From assembly GCF_008704205.1 (NCBI RefSeq), contig NZ_VXLC01000018.1, forward strand, positions 206,167-270,166: a stretch of DNA of 64,000 bases. Reading direction: 5' to 3'. The notes under the pieces were generated by a model. The model was not told the origin of the DNA. It made no database searches and saw nothing but the letters and a program-made list of their open reading frames with translations. The position numbers were made by a program, and so were the translations under genes. Position 1 is the stretch's first letter; each line of letters starts with the position of its first letter. Below, piece by piece: positions 1-9,172 of the stretch. The stretch comes from Nocardia colli. GTDB taxonomy: Bacteria; Actinomycetota; Actinomycetes; Mycobacteriales; Mycobacteriaceae.

Positions 1-1
1 C

Positions 2-934
2 GTGTATTCGCAAGCCGTCGGCATCCTGGCCTGCGCCGTGCTGCCCGGAGTTCGCGGCGTCGTCGCGGTGACCGCGCTGGTGCTGCTCAGTACCGCGTGC
101 GCCTCGGTGCCGCGGCCCGCGGCCAACGCGATGGTGCCCACACTGGTGGCCGCCGACGCGCAGATCACCGGCTACGGGCGGCTCTATTGGTCGCGCAACA
201 TCGGCAGCTCGCTTTCCCCGCTGGTCGCCGGGCCCCTGGTGCAGTTCTGGCCGCCGGGCGTCTTCGTGCTCGGCGCGGTCACATCGGCGCTGTTCGCTGT
301 GCTCGCCGCGGGCCTGCCCGAGGCGCCCGGTACCGCGAAATCCGCTGGCGCAGGGGTCATTCGCGGCATCCGCGCGCCGTATACCGACCCCTTCGTCGCG
401 TGGTTTCTGGTGGCGACGTTGGTGCTGTCCTGCCTCTACATGCAAAAGCAGGGTGCGCTGCCGCTGGACATGACCGCGCAGGGGTTGACGCCGACGGAAC
501 TGGGCCTGGTGCTTTCGCTCAGCGGGGTGCTGGTGGTGGTACTCCAGCCGGTTATTACGCCTGCGGTAGCCCGGATGCCGTTCGGGCCGGCCGCGGCCGC
601 ATCGGCAGCGTTGATCGCACTCGGCTTGGGGGCAACCGTTTTCGCGGACAATCCGGGGTGGTACGCGGTCACGGTGGCGGTCTGGACGGTGGGCGAGATC
701 ATGCAGGTGCCGCTGGCCGCGGATTTCATGGCCGCGCGCTCGCCCGAGGGCGAAATCGGCGCCTACCAAGGGGCTTACGGGTTCATGTGGAATCTCGGGT
801 TGGCCGCCGGCGCGCCGGTCGGACAGCTGCTGTTCGCCACAGCCGGGCGGACCGTGCTGTGGGCCGGTGTCGCGGCAGTGGGTCTGGCGGTCGCGGTGCT
901 GCATCTGGTCGTGTTCAGGCGGAGCGGTCGTTGA
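2..934 (+). CDS. MFS transporter, N-terminus cut by window edge
   Basis: Partial gene: the frame is open to the first base, so the start lies upstream and only about 310 residues are visible. They form repeated hydrophobic helices with short charged loops typical of the C-terminal two thirds of a major facilitator protein. No antiporter-specific motif allows a substrate to be named. Its stop lies 20 bases inside the end of the convergent cysNC gene, so the two genes overlap tail to tail. Its place beside cysDNC and phosphonate set 1 makes product or precursor transport possible, but this is inference. Confidence 0.75.
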   Translation: MYSQAVGILACAVLPGVRGVVAVTALVLLSTACASVPRPAANAMVPTLVAADAQITGYGRLYWSRNIGSSLSPLVAGPLVQFWPPGVFVLGAVTSALFAVLAAGLPEAPGTAKSAGAGVIRGIRAPYTDPFVAWFLVATLVLSCLYMQKQGALPLDMTAQGLTPTELGLVLSLSGVLVVVLQPVITPAVARMPFGPAAAASAALIALGLGATVFADNPGWYAVTVAVWTVGEIMQVPLAADFMAARSPEGEIGAYQGAYGFMWNLGLAAGAPVGQLLFATAGRTVLWAGVAAVGLAVAVLHLVVFRRSGR

Positions 935-2756
935 GCGCGCCGAGCAGGCGCGCGGCCAGTTCCACCGGGTCGCCGTCTTCGGGGCGGAGCACGAGATCCG
1001 CGCGCAGCGGTGCTTCGTAACGGCCGTCCACGCCGGTGAATCCGCTGATCTCGCCGGCGCGCGCCTTGGCGTACATACCTTTCGGGTCACGGGCTTCGCA
1101 GATGTCGAGTGGCGTATCGACGAATACCTCGACGAACGGCAGCCCGGCCGCAATGTGCTGCGCCCGGACGCGATCTCGATCGGCACGGTAGGGGCTGATC
1201 AGCGAGACGATCGCGACCACGCCCGCGTCGGCGAACAGCCGCGCGACTTCCCCGGTGCGGCGGACGTTTTCGGCCCTGGCGTCGGCGCCGAAACCGAGAT
1301 CGGCGTTGAGCCCGTGGCTCAGGTTGTCGCCGTCGAGCACATACGCGGGCCGGCCGCTGCGGACCAGCGCCTGCTCCAAAGCGACGGCGATGCTGGACTT
1401 TCCGGCGCCGGAGAGCCCGGTCAACCACACCGTCGCGCCCGCGCCGGTCCGTTCTTCGCGCCGCACCTCGCCGGCGTGCCACACGACGTTGCCCGCGGTG
1501 GCCGCGGGGCCGATGATCATGCCCGCGGCGACGGTGTTGTCGGTGTTCTCGTCGACCAGGATGAAGCCGCCGGTGTCCCGGTTGCGGCGGTAGGCGTCGA
1601 ACAGCAGCGGCGTCGAGGTATGCAGGCGCACGCGACCGATCTCGTTGAGCCCCAATGAAGTAGCCGCGTCGTCCCGGTGCAGGGTGGTGATGTCGAGCCG
1701 GTAGTCGATCCGCCGGACCCAGGACCTGGTAGTGGTCGTGGTCTGCCGCAGCGTGTAGGTGCCGTTCTCGGCGAGGGTCGACTCGTCCGACAGCCAGCAA
1801 ACCATGGCGTCGAGGTCTTGCGCGGTCTGCGGCCGGTTGCCGGAGCGGCAGAGCAGGTCGCCGCGTGCGACGTCGATCTCGTCGGTCAGCTGCAACACCA
1901 CGGCCTGCTGGGTGAAGGCCTCGTCCTGCGGGACGCCGCCGGGACCGAAGATCGCCTCGATCCGGCTGACCTTGCGCGACGGCAGCGCCAGTATCTCGTC
2001 GCCGCGCCGGAAAACGCCGCCGCGGATGGTGCCCGCGTACCCGCGGAAGTCGCCGGTTCGCCGGCGCGCGCGGATGACGTACTGCACCGGGAACCGGGCG
2101 TCGATCAGGTTCCGGTCCGACGCCACGTGGATCTCCTCGAGGTGGTGCAGCAGCGAAGTCCCTTCGTACCAAGGCATTTCGAGGCTCGGCTGCACCACAT
2201 TGTCGCCGTGCAGCGCGGACACCGGAACGAAGGTGAGGTCGTGGATGTCGAGTCTGGCGGCGAACCGGGTGAATTCGGCGCGGATCTCCTCGAACCGCGC
2301 CTGCGACCAGCCGACCAGATCCATCTTGTTGACGCACAGCACGAAATGCGGCACCCCGAGCAGGCTCGCGATGAACGCGTGCCGGTGCGACTGCTCGGTC
2401 ATGCCGTTGCGGGCGTCCACCAGGACCAGCGCCAGGTCGGCGGTGGATGCGCCGGTGACCATGTTCCGCGTGTACTGCACGTGACCCGGCGTATCGGCGA
2501 GAATGAACCGGCGCCGCGGCGTGGCGAAATAGTGGTAGGCGACATCGATGGTGATGCCTTGCTCGCGTTCGGCCCGCAGACCGTCGGTGAGCAGGGCCAG
2601 ATCCGGGACGTCCCGGCCGTGCGCTATCCCGTCCTGTTCCAGCGCCGCGAGCCGGTCGTCGAGGATGGCCTTGGAGTCGTAGAGGAGACGACCGATGAGC
2701 GTCGATTTCCCATCGTCGACGCTGCCGACGGTGGCCAGGCGCAGCAGATCCGACAT
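915..2756 (-). CDS. cysNC: Bifunctional sulfate adenylyltransferase subunit 1 / APS kinase (CysNC)
   Basis: A 613-residue fusion. The N-terminal translation-factor-like GTPase shows GSVDDGKST, the G3 motif DTPGH and the G4 motif NKMD; with CysD it drives formation of adenosine 5'-phosphosulfate (APS). The C-terminal APS kinase starts near residue 447 with the P-loop GLSGAGKSS and the DGDNLSHGLNADLGF signature, and phosphorylates APS to PAPS. The length matches the mycobacterial CysNC fusion. The start ATG overlaps the cysD stop (TGATG), so the pair is co-translated. PAPS feeds either sulfate assimilation or sulfotransferases; one sulfotransferase lies at 10.3 kb in the divergent operon, which suggests a dedicated supply. 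Confidence 0.95.
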   Translation of the reverse strand: MSDLLRLATVGSVDDGKSTLIGRLLYDSKAILDDRLAALEQDGIAHGRDVPDLALLTDGLRAEREQGITIDVAYHYFATPRRRFILADTPGHVQYTRNMVTGASTADLALVLVDARNGMTEQSHRHAFIASLLGVPHFVLCVNKMDLVGWSQARFEEIRAEFTRFAARLDIHDLTFVPVSALHGDNVVQPSLEMPWYEGTSLLHHLEEIHVASDRNLIDARFPVQYVIRARRRTGDFRGYAGTIRGGVFRRGDEILALPSRKVSRIEAIFGPGGVPQDEAFTQQAVVLQLTDEIDVARGDLLCRSGNRPQTAQDLDAMVCWLSDESTLAENGTYTLRQTTTTTRSWVRRIDYRLDITTLHRDDAATSLGLNEIGRVRLHTSTPLLFDAYRRNRDTGGFILVDENTDNTVAAGMIIGPAATAGNVVWHAGEVRREERTGAGATVWLTGLSGAGKSSIAVALEQALVRSGRPAYVLDGDNLSHGLNADLGFGADARAENVRRTGEVARLFADAGVVAIVSLISPYRADRDRVRAQHIAAGLPFVEVFVDTPLDICEARDPKGMYAKARAGEISGFTGVDGRYEAPLRADLVLRPEDGDPVELAARLLGALNDRSA

Positions 2757-3667
2757 CAGAAGTAGCCCTCTCGCTTGCGGTCTTCCATCCCGGTGTCGGA
2801 GATGCGATCGTCGGCTCGGGTCGCGCCGCGCTCGCTGAGCCTGCTGGTTTGCAGTTCGGTGACCACCTCGCCGGGTGTCGTGGCCGTCGAACGCACGCAT
2901 CCGGTGCAGGTGGCGTCGCCGACCGTGCGGAAGCGCACCGTGGCATCGGCCGCGGATTCACCGGGCAGTAGCGGGAGAAACCGAGTGTGCGGCAGCAGCA
3001 TTCCGTCGCGTTGAACCACCGGGCGCCGGTGTGCGTAGTACAGGGTGGGCAGCGGGACGTCTTCGTCGCGGATGTAACACCAAATATCGTGTTCCGCCCA
3101 GTTGGACAAGGGAAAGGCGCGGATATGTTCGCTCGCTCGGCATTTGCCGTTGTAGAGATCCCAGACTTCGGGTCGCTGGTTGCGCGGCTGCCACTGGCCG
3201 GTTTCATCGCGGAAGCTGAACACCCGTTCTTTCGCGCGCGCCTTTTCCTCGTCGCGCCGGGCGCCGCCGAACAGTGCGTCGAACCGATGCTCGGTGATTG
3301 CCCGGAGCAGCGTTACGGCCTGAAACCGGTTGCGGCCTGGCTGCGGTCCGCTCGACTCCACGATCCGGCCCGCGTCGATATCGTCCTGCACCCGGACAAC
3401 CAGTAACCGGACACCGTAGCGGGCGACGATTTCGTCGCGGAAGGCGAGGATTTCGGGGAAATTGTGTCCGGTATCGACGTGCAGCACCGGAAACGGCAGC
3501 GGCGCCGGCCAGAACGCTTTCCGCGCGACGTGCAGCATGACCATGGAGTCCTTACCGCCGGAGAATAGAAGCGCGGGGCGGCGCAGTGTTGCCACCACTT
3601 CGCGGAAGATATGTACCGCTTCGGCTTCCAGGCGTTGAGCGTACGACAATTCGTACTTCAAGGTCAT
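2756..3667 (-). CDS. cysD: Sulfate adenylyltransferase subunit 2 (CysD)
   Basis: A 303-residue ATP-sulfurylase small subunit of the PP-loop (N-type ATP pyrophosphatase) family, with the PP-loop SGGKDS at residues 36-41. It adenylylates sulfate to APS, a reaction coupled to GTP hydrolysis by the CysN part of the next gene. The chosen ATG at 3667 begins MTLKYELS, which fits the family; a longer open frame upstream has no family-like sequence. It is the first gene of cysD-cysNC and is transcribed away from the phosphonate operon across a 506-bp shared intergenic region. Confidence 0.94.
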   Translation of the reverse strand: MTLKYELSYAQRLEAEAVHIFREVVATLRRPALLFSGGKDSMVMLHVARKAFWPAPLPFPVLHVDTGHNFPEILAFRDEIVARYGVRLLVVRVQDDIDAGRIVESSGPQPGRNRFQAVTLLRAITEHRFDALFGGARRDEEKARAKERVFSFRDETGQWQPRNQRPEVWDLYNGKCRASEHIRAFPLSNWAEHDIWCYIRDEDVPLPTLYYAHRRPVVQRDGMLLPHTRFLPLLPGESAADATVRFRTVGDATCTGCVRSTATTPGEVVTELQTSRLSERGATRADDRISDTGMEDRKREGYF

Positions 3668-4173
3668 TGATGTCCCCTTGTCGATCTCCACGTGCGACCG
3701 GTGTGTGACTCGATCAGTTCCGGTGCCGGGCACCCCCGAGGTGTTGTCAAACGTTTTACCACGGGTCGGCGCGGATTGGCACCCGTGTTTCCCCAGTCGG
3801 TCCAGATGTCCTGAATTTGACATAGTTGCAAACGGAAGCTTTGTTCCGATTCGCGCATTATCATGATCGAAACCGGGCTCCGGATGTTGTTAGATCGCGT
3901 AGCTGCTGGTAGCGGGTGTCATGCCCCATTTTCCGGGGGCCTCGGCGTGAATACCTGTGTCACTTGATCGTGATCGGCCGAAGGGGCTGGTCCGCGTTCC
4001 GGCAATGTGGTTCGGTCGGTTGACATTTGGATGGATCGGAGGATGCTTGGTTGAACGCGAGGTTAAGCGGCGGGAAACTGATCATCGTTCGGCGATGATC
4101 ACCTTATTTCGCGCATGATCGTCTTTATAGGGGGATGTATCAGCTGACCTCACATCTGGGGTATGGAGGTGTG
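3668..4173. promoter_or_regulatory. 506-bp divergent promoter region between cysD and phosphonate set 1
   Basis: No gene is seen here. The stretch is less GC-rich than its neighbours. TTGACA hexamers occur on the minus strand (3750-3745) and on the plus strand (4020-4025), but neither has a good -10 at standard spacing, so promoter calls are weak. A separate palindrome at 4079-4101 sits just upstream of the pepM-type gene. Confidence 0.5.
4079..4101. promoter_or_regulatory. Inverted repeat, candidate operator of set 1
   Basis: TGATCATCG and CGATGATCA form perfect 9-bp arms around a TTCGG centre, ending 72 bases before the ATG at 4174. The size and site suit a dimeric repressor operator. A small RNA hairpin in the leader is the alternative. 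No regulator is encoded inside the operon itself. Confidence 0.4.
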
Positions 4174-6291
4174 ATGGAGAAAGAACGTGCTCTGGAGAGC
4201 CTATTCGAGCGCGCCGGTCTCGATTTTCTAATGGGCGCACACGACGCGGTTTCTGCGCAAATTGCACAGGACGCCGGCTTTCCCGGCGTGTGGGTCTCCG
4301 GGCTCGGCCTTTCCGCGATCAATGGGCTGCGGGACTCCAACGAGCTGTCCTGGACGCAGGTCATGGAGCGCATCGAAATGCTCTCCGACCGAATTGCTGT
4401 ACCGGCGCTGGTGGACATGGATACCGGATACGGTGACTTCAACAATGTACGTCTCGCCGTCCGCAGGCTACGGCGGATCGGCGTCGGCGGCGCCTGTATC
4501 GAGGACAAGCTTTTTCCGAAGGCCAATTCCTTCCTGGCTTCCGGACAGGTGCTCGCCGAGCCCGGCGAGTTCTGCGGCCGGTTGAAGGCCGCGAAGGACA
4601 CGGCGGCCGACGTCTTCCTGGTCGCGCGGTGCGAAGCGCTGGTAGCCGGACAGTCGCGCGCCGAGGCGATCGATCGCTGCGGACTGTATGCCGAGTCCGG
4701 CGCCGACGCGGTGCTGATCCACTCGAAAAAGACTGTCCCCGATGAAATCCTGGCCTTCATGGCCGAATGGGACGGCCGGGTGCCGGTCGCCGTCGTGCCG
4801 ACCAAGTACTCCGACGTCCAGGCGACGGTGCTCGAAGAGGCGGGGGTATCGGTCGCGATCTGGGCGAATCAGAGCCTGCGCGCGGCGATCATCGCCATGC
4901 AACAGCTGTGCGGTGAGCTGGCGGAGCGCAAGACCATGCTGGGCCTCGAGGCCGGCATCGCCGATCTGTCCCGGGTATTCGAGCTTGCGAACAATGCCGA
5001 GCTGGACAGCGCCAAGGCGCGCTACGGCCGATACGTGCCGCCGGCCCGAGAACTCGCGGCGCGCAACGCCGCTCGAAGCAAGGCCGCGGAATCGGTCGAG
5101 GACGTCATCCGTCTGCACCAGGCCTGGTCGGTGGCGCAACCGCCGCCGGCGGACCCTGCGGCCGGCCTGCTCGCCCATGCGCGAGCCACCGTGCCCTACT
5201 ACGCAGACGTTGATGCACAGCAGCTTTCGGACCTGCCGTTGGTGGATCGGCGGGCCTACCAGAACGACGTCGCCGCGTTCACCTCCGGCGCTTCGACCGG
5301 GTCCTACCGTCTGACCTCCAGCGGCACCACCGGCAATCCGATGACCGTCGCGCTGGACGGCGCGTCCTGGTACGCGGTCAACTACCACTTCTTCAGTCAG
5401 ATCTGCGCGGTCGCGGGGGTGCCGCCCGAAGGTTTCCGCGGCGGTGAGCTCGGCGTGCTGTTCGTCAGCAACAAGCCGGGCCGGGACAACTTCGTCCGAC
5501 CGCTGCCTGCCCTGAATTACGGTCTCTACGCACGAATTCAGCTGGATCTGTCGGCCAGGGCGGCGCACAGTTTCGCCGGCCTGCCCGCGGAAATCCTGTA
5601 CGGCAAAGCGACATATCTGCTCGATCTGCGGGCCGCGCTGCTCGCCCAGGGCATCGCCAGTCCGCCGTGGTCGCCACGGCTGGTGCTGGTCAGCGGCGAG
5701 CCGCTGCACGCCGACGACCGGGCCCGGCTCACCGACTACTACGGCGCGCCCGTGGTAGACGCGCTGGCGTCCACCGAAGGCGGGCTGATCGCGGCGACTC
5801 GGCCGGGCGCGGACTGCCATCAGGTGTTCTCGTCGAACGTGCGGCTCGAGGTGCTGACCGATGACGGCGTCGTGCGCGACACGGGCGTCGGTGAGCTGGT
5901 GCTGACCAACCTGATCTACCGCGACACGGTTTTCCTCCGCTACCGCACGGGCGACCGGGCCGAACTGGACACCGACGCCGACGGCAGTCAGCGACTCCTG
6001 CGCCTGTGGGGACGGGAACCGCGCACGCTGCGCTTCGGCACCCGCAGGCTGAAGACCCAGGAACTGACCGAGCGGTTCGGCTCGCTGCCCGGCATGGGCG
6101 ACTTCCAGATCGTCGCCAAGCAGGACGGCGCGCTGCTGCGCTGGATGCCGGACGCCGGGTACCCGGAACCGGAAGCCTTGCGCCGCAACCTGCGGGCGGC
6201 GGTGGACGAACTACTGCCGGATCAGGAGGTCGAGTTCGAGCTGTGCGCGCGGATCACCCCGCCGGGCGGCAAGAAGCGGAGATTCCGGTGA
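4174..6291 (+). CDS. Phosphoenolpyruvate mutase fused to phenylacetate-CoA-ligase-like adenylating domain
   Basis: A 705-residue two-domain protein. Residues 1 to about 290 are a PEP mutase: the diagnostic EDKxxxxxNS motif is EDKLFPKANS at 110-119, with the MGAHD and DMDTGYGD metal/substrate loops. This domain isomerises PEP to phosphonopyruvate, the entry step of nearly all phosphonates. Residues about 310-705 resemble PaaK-type acyl-adenylating enzymes: SSGTTGNP near 382, DALASTEGG, YRTGD near 590, and a C-terminal GGKKRRF carrying the A10 lysine. The ATG at 4174 is preferred over the one at 4135 because GGAGG lies at 4165-4169. First gene of the set 1 operon; the fusion is unusual and its acyl substrate is unknown. 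Confidence 0.88.
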   Translation: MEKERALESLFERAGLDFLMGAHDAVSAQIAQDAGFPGVWVSGLGLSAINGLRDSNELSWTQVMERIEMLSDRIAVPALVDMDTGYGDFNNVRLAVRRLRRIGVGGACIEDKLFPKANSFLASGQVLAEPGEFCGRLKAAKDTAADVFLVARCEALVAGQSRAEAIDRCGLYAESGADAVLIHSKKTVPDEILAFMAEWDGRVPVAVVPTKYSDVQATVLEEAGVSVAIWANQSLRAAIIAMQQLCGELAERKTMLGLEAGIADLSRVFELANNAELDSAKARYGRYVPPARELAARNAARSKAAESVEDVIRLHQAWSVAQPPPADPAAGLLAHARATVPYYADVDAQQLSDLPLVDRRAYQNDVAAFTSGASTGSYRLTSSGTTGNPMTVALDGASWYAVNYHFFSQICAVAGVPPEGFRGGELGVLFVSNKPGRDNFVRPLPALNYGLYARIQLDLSARAAHSFAGLPAEILYGKATYLLDLRAALLAQGIASPPWSPRLVLVSGEPLHADDRARLTDYYGAPVVDALASTEGGLIAATRPGADCHQVFSSNVRLEVLTDDGVVRDTGVGELVLTNLIYRDTVFLRYRTGDRAELDTDADGSQRLLRLWGREPRTLRFGTRRLKTQELTERFGSLPGMGDFQIVAKQDGALLRWMPDAGYPEPEALRRNLRAAVDELLPDQEVEFELCARITPPGGKKRRFR

Positions 6292-7292
6292 CCGTGGATC
6301 TCACCTGGACCGGCAGCCAGTTCCTCGACCCGGTCGCGCACGCGGCGCAGATCGCGACGGCGCTCGGCACGGTCGATCTGACAACCAAGGACGAAACCTG
6401 GTGTACCGCGGTGGCCGCGGCCTGCGCGCGGTACTTCGGGTTACCCGACGGCTCGGTCCGGGTGGCGGCCGGGGCCACGCAGCTGATCGAGGTCCTGCTG
6501 CGCAAGCACTATCGCGGGCTGGTGGTCGACGTCGCGCCCGGATTCCATCTCACCGCGACGATTTGCGCGCAGGCGGGCTGGCGGCGGGTGGCGGTATCGG
6601 TGCGTGAACCCGAGGAACTGCTGCCCGCCCTCGAGCCCTATCTGATCCAGCCCGAGGCGGTCATTTCTCTCTCGTCACCGCGAAATCCGCTGGGCTATCA
6701 GTTTTCCCCGGCCACCATCAGCACGCTGCTCGAGCGGGCGCGGGGCGTGGTCGTGCTCGATGAGGTGTACGCGGATTTCGCCGACTTCTCGGCGCTGAGC
6801 CTGATCCGCGAGTATCCGAATCTGTATGTGGTGCGGACGTTCTCGAAGGCATGGGGTCTGGCGAACCTGCGGATCGGGTTCGCCGCCTCGGCCGCGTTCG
6901 AAGCGGGCGCGACCATCCCGCTGATTCCGAACGCGGTGTCCGGTATCGCGCAGCGCGCGGCGAGTCACCTGCTCGCCTACCCGGACAGTGTCGTCGAAAG
7001 TATTTCTGCGGCAAGGAAATCCAGGGATCGAATGATCGCCGTGCTGGGCGGGATCCCGAATCTTCGGGTGTGGCCGTCGCAGTCGAACTACCTGTGCCTG
7101 GAGACGCCGCTGGCCGGCGCGCTGGCGGCCTGCCTCGCCGAGATCGGCTATCCGGTCCGGCTGCTACACGACCTCTCCGGTTACCCCGCCGACTTCCCGG
7201 TCGGCATTCGCCTGACGGTGCCGCGCCCGCCGCATGACGACGCGGTGCTCGACATGATTGCGGCAGTGCACGATCGGGCGGTCACGCGATGA
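6288..7292 (+). CDS. HisC-like class I/II aminotransferase
   Basis: A 334-residue PLP enzyme of fold type I resembling histidinol-phosphate aminotransferase. It shows an Asp in VVLDEVYADF for the pyridine nitrogen and the Schiff-base lysine K187 in TFSKAWGLANLRIG. The GTG start overlaps the previous stop (GTGA). In this context a substrate bearing a phosphonate instead of a phosphate is plausible, for example phosphonopyruvate to phosphonoalanine, as HisC relatives bind anionic tails. This is inference; the family is broad, and normal histidine biosynthesis is unlikely because no his genes are nearby. Confidence 0.85.
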   Translation: MTVDLTWTGSQFLDPVAHAAQIATALGTVDLTTKDETWCTAVAAACARYFGLPDGSVRVAAGATQLIEVLLRKHYRGLVVDVAPGFHLTATICAQAGWRRVAVSVREPEELLPALEPYLIQPEAVISLSSPRNPLGYQFSPATISTLLERARGVVVLDEVYADFADFSALSLIREYPNLYVVRTFSKAWGLANLRIGFAASAAFEAGATIPLIPNAVSGIAQRAASHLLAYPDSVVESISAARKSRDRMIAVLGGIPNLRVWPSQSNYLCLETPLAGALAACLAEIGYPVRLLHDLSGYPADFPVGIRLTVPRPPHDDAVLDMIAAVHDRAVTR

Positions 7293-9172
7293 GCGTCGGG
7301 GAGCTGAACGGACCGCCGACCATGAGTCCGGACGGGAGCCGGATCGCCTGGCTGTCGAGCGGTCACGCGGCGCCGCGGCTGGTGTTGTTCGACGTTGCGC
7401 GCCGCCGCGTCGAGGCACGGGTCGCGGGTGCGCCGGACCGGGTGCGCGCGTTCAGCTGGACCCACCTGCCCGGAATCGGGCTGGCCGTCGCGGATGCCTC
7501 GGGTAGCGAAGAGTGGTCGCTGCACCGGCTGTGCGACGGGGAATGGACTGTGGCGGCACGGGATTCGGGCGCACAGCTTCGAATCGCGGGCCTCAGTGCG
7601 CGGCGTCCGGCGGAGCTACTCCTCGCGACGAACGCGCGGGACCCGGAGCACCACGACTACGAGGTCCTCGATCTGCGCACCGGCGAGCGCACCGGCGTGT
7701 TGCGGAACACCGGGTACGCGGCATGCTACTTCGACGAGGACTTCCGGCCGCGGCTGATCGAGACGGTGAACCAGGACGGATCCCGCGATCTCTGGCACGA
7801 TCGAGCGGCCCGGCGGCTGTTCCTCCGGATACCGCACGAGGCCGCGCTGATCACCCGGTTCAGCCACTTCTCCGCCGACGGCGAGCTCGCGTATTTCCTG
7901 CTGCCCGAGGGTGATACGGGTACCCGTCTGGTCGCGTTGCGCTGCCGCGCGGGTGCGCCGGCGTCGCACGAGCGGACCGTCTTTTCCGTCGAGCGTGCCG
8001 ATGTTCTGCGCGTCCTCGCCGAGCCGTCGACAGGGTGCCCGGAATACCTGGAGGTGCAACGGTTCCGGCGGCGCATGGTGGCGCTCGCACCGCATCTGGA
8101 ACGGCCGCTGCGCGCGTTGCGGCGCCGCCTCGGCACGGAGCCGGTGCTTCTCGAACGTCAACTGGGCGACCGCTATTGGTTGCTCGCGCGGCACCGGGCC
8201 GATGCGGACGCGGAATACTTCGGCTACCAGCCCGCCGTGGACGAGCTGTGGCCGCTGATGCAAGCACGACCGGCCCGGCGGCGCGCACGGATCTTCTGTC
8301 GCGCGGTCGACGTGCCGCTGCGGACCGGGGAACGCGCGATCACCTACCTGTCCGGGCCCCGCGACGGTGACCGGGCGAAACCCACCGTGCTGCTCGTCCA
8401 CGGCGGACCTTGGCGCCGCACCGGCTGGGAGTTCGACTCCCGGCGGTCCTGGCTGGCCGAGCAGGGATTCTTGGTGCTGGAGCCCAACTTTCGCGGCTCG
8501 ATCGGCTTCGGCGCCGGCTGGGTGAACGCGGCCGACGGGCAGTGGGGCGCGACCATGCAGGACGACCTGGAAGACACCCTGGACTGGGCGATCCGGCGCG
8601 GCTACGCCGATCCCGCGCGCATCGCCCTGGTCGGCGGCAGCTATGGCGGCTACGCCGTGTTGCAGCTCGCCGCCACGTCGACCCGGGCCTTCCGCTGCGT
8701 CGTCGCGCTGTCGCCGCTCACCGACCTGGTGGACTTCGTCACGAACCTGCCCGCGGCGTGGCGCACGGCGGCGCCGATGGTCCGCCGCCGCATCGGCGAC
8801 CCGGGGCTGAGCGAGCAGCGACGTCGACTGGCGCGGCATTCGCCGGTCGGCAACGCCGCCACCGTGCGGTGCCCGGTGCTGCTGGTGCATGGTGCCAACG
8901 ACGCGCGGGTACCGGTCGAGATGTCGAGCCGGATGTTTCTCGCGCTGGCCCGCTCCGGCCGGGACGCGACGCTGGCGCTCTTCCCGGACGAGGGGCACGA
9001 AATCGTCGGCGCCGAAAACCAGCGCGCCAGAGACGAATTGATCGCCGGCTTCCTCGCCGGACAGCGCGGCGGCACGGACGATCGCCCGAACCGACCGGGG
9101 TCGACGAGTATGCGGCTGCTTCGTACGCCGAACGCCGCGGCCACCCTCGAACAGCAGGAGGCGCCATGCTGA
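7289..9172 (+). CDS. S9 family (prolyl-oligopeptidase-type) peptidase
   Basis: A 627-residue protein with an N-terminal beta-propeller-like region and a C-terminal alpha/beta hydrolase. The catalytic triad can be read as S451 in GGSYGG, D538 in HGANDARVP and H570 in DEGHE. No signal peptide is visible, so it should be cytoplasmic. The ATG overlaps the previous stop (ATGA). Inside a gene set with two ATP-grasp ligases, a peptidase may trim a peptide product or protect the host by cleaving it; both roles are inferred. Confidence 0.88.
   Translation: MSVGELNGPPTMSPDGSRIAWLSSGHAAPRLVLFDVARRRVEARVAGAPDRVRAFSWTHLPGIGLAVADASGSEEWSLHRLCDGEWTVAARDSGAQLRIAGLSARRPAELLLATNARDPEHHDYEVLDLRTGERTGVLRNTGYAACYFDEDFRPRLIETVNQDGSRDLWHDRAARRLFLRIPHEAALITRFSHFSADGELAYFLLPEGDTGTRLVALRCRAGAPASHERTVFSVERADVLRVLAEPSTGCPEYLEVQRFRRRMVALAPHLERPLRALRRRLGTEPVLLERQLGDRYWLLARHRADADAEYFGYQPAVDELWPLMQARPARRRARIFCRAVDVPLRTGERAITYLSGPRDGDRAKPTVLLVHGGPWRRTGWEFDSRRSWLAEQGFLVLEPNFRGSIGFGAGWVNAADGQWGATMQDDLEDTLDWAIRRGYADPARIALVGGSYGGYAVLQLAATSTRAFRCVVALSPLTDLVDFVTNLPAAWRTAAPMVRRRIGDPGLSEQRRRLARHSPVGNAATVRCPVLLVHGANDARVPVEMSSRMFLALARSGRDATLALFPDEGHEIVGAENQRARDELIAGFLAGQRGGTDDRPNRPGSTSMRLLRTPNAAATLEQQEAPC

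Noticed and set aside
915..2765. Long plus-strand frames opposite cysNC and similar long antisense frames across the window
   Set aside because: High GC content keeps the antisense frame open; they lack family similarity and overlap well-supported genes.
4020..4048. Sigma-70 type promoter with TTGACA at 4020
   Set aside because: The hexamer is perfect, but the best -10 candidate (GATGCT) is poor, so it is noted only in the intergenic entry.
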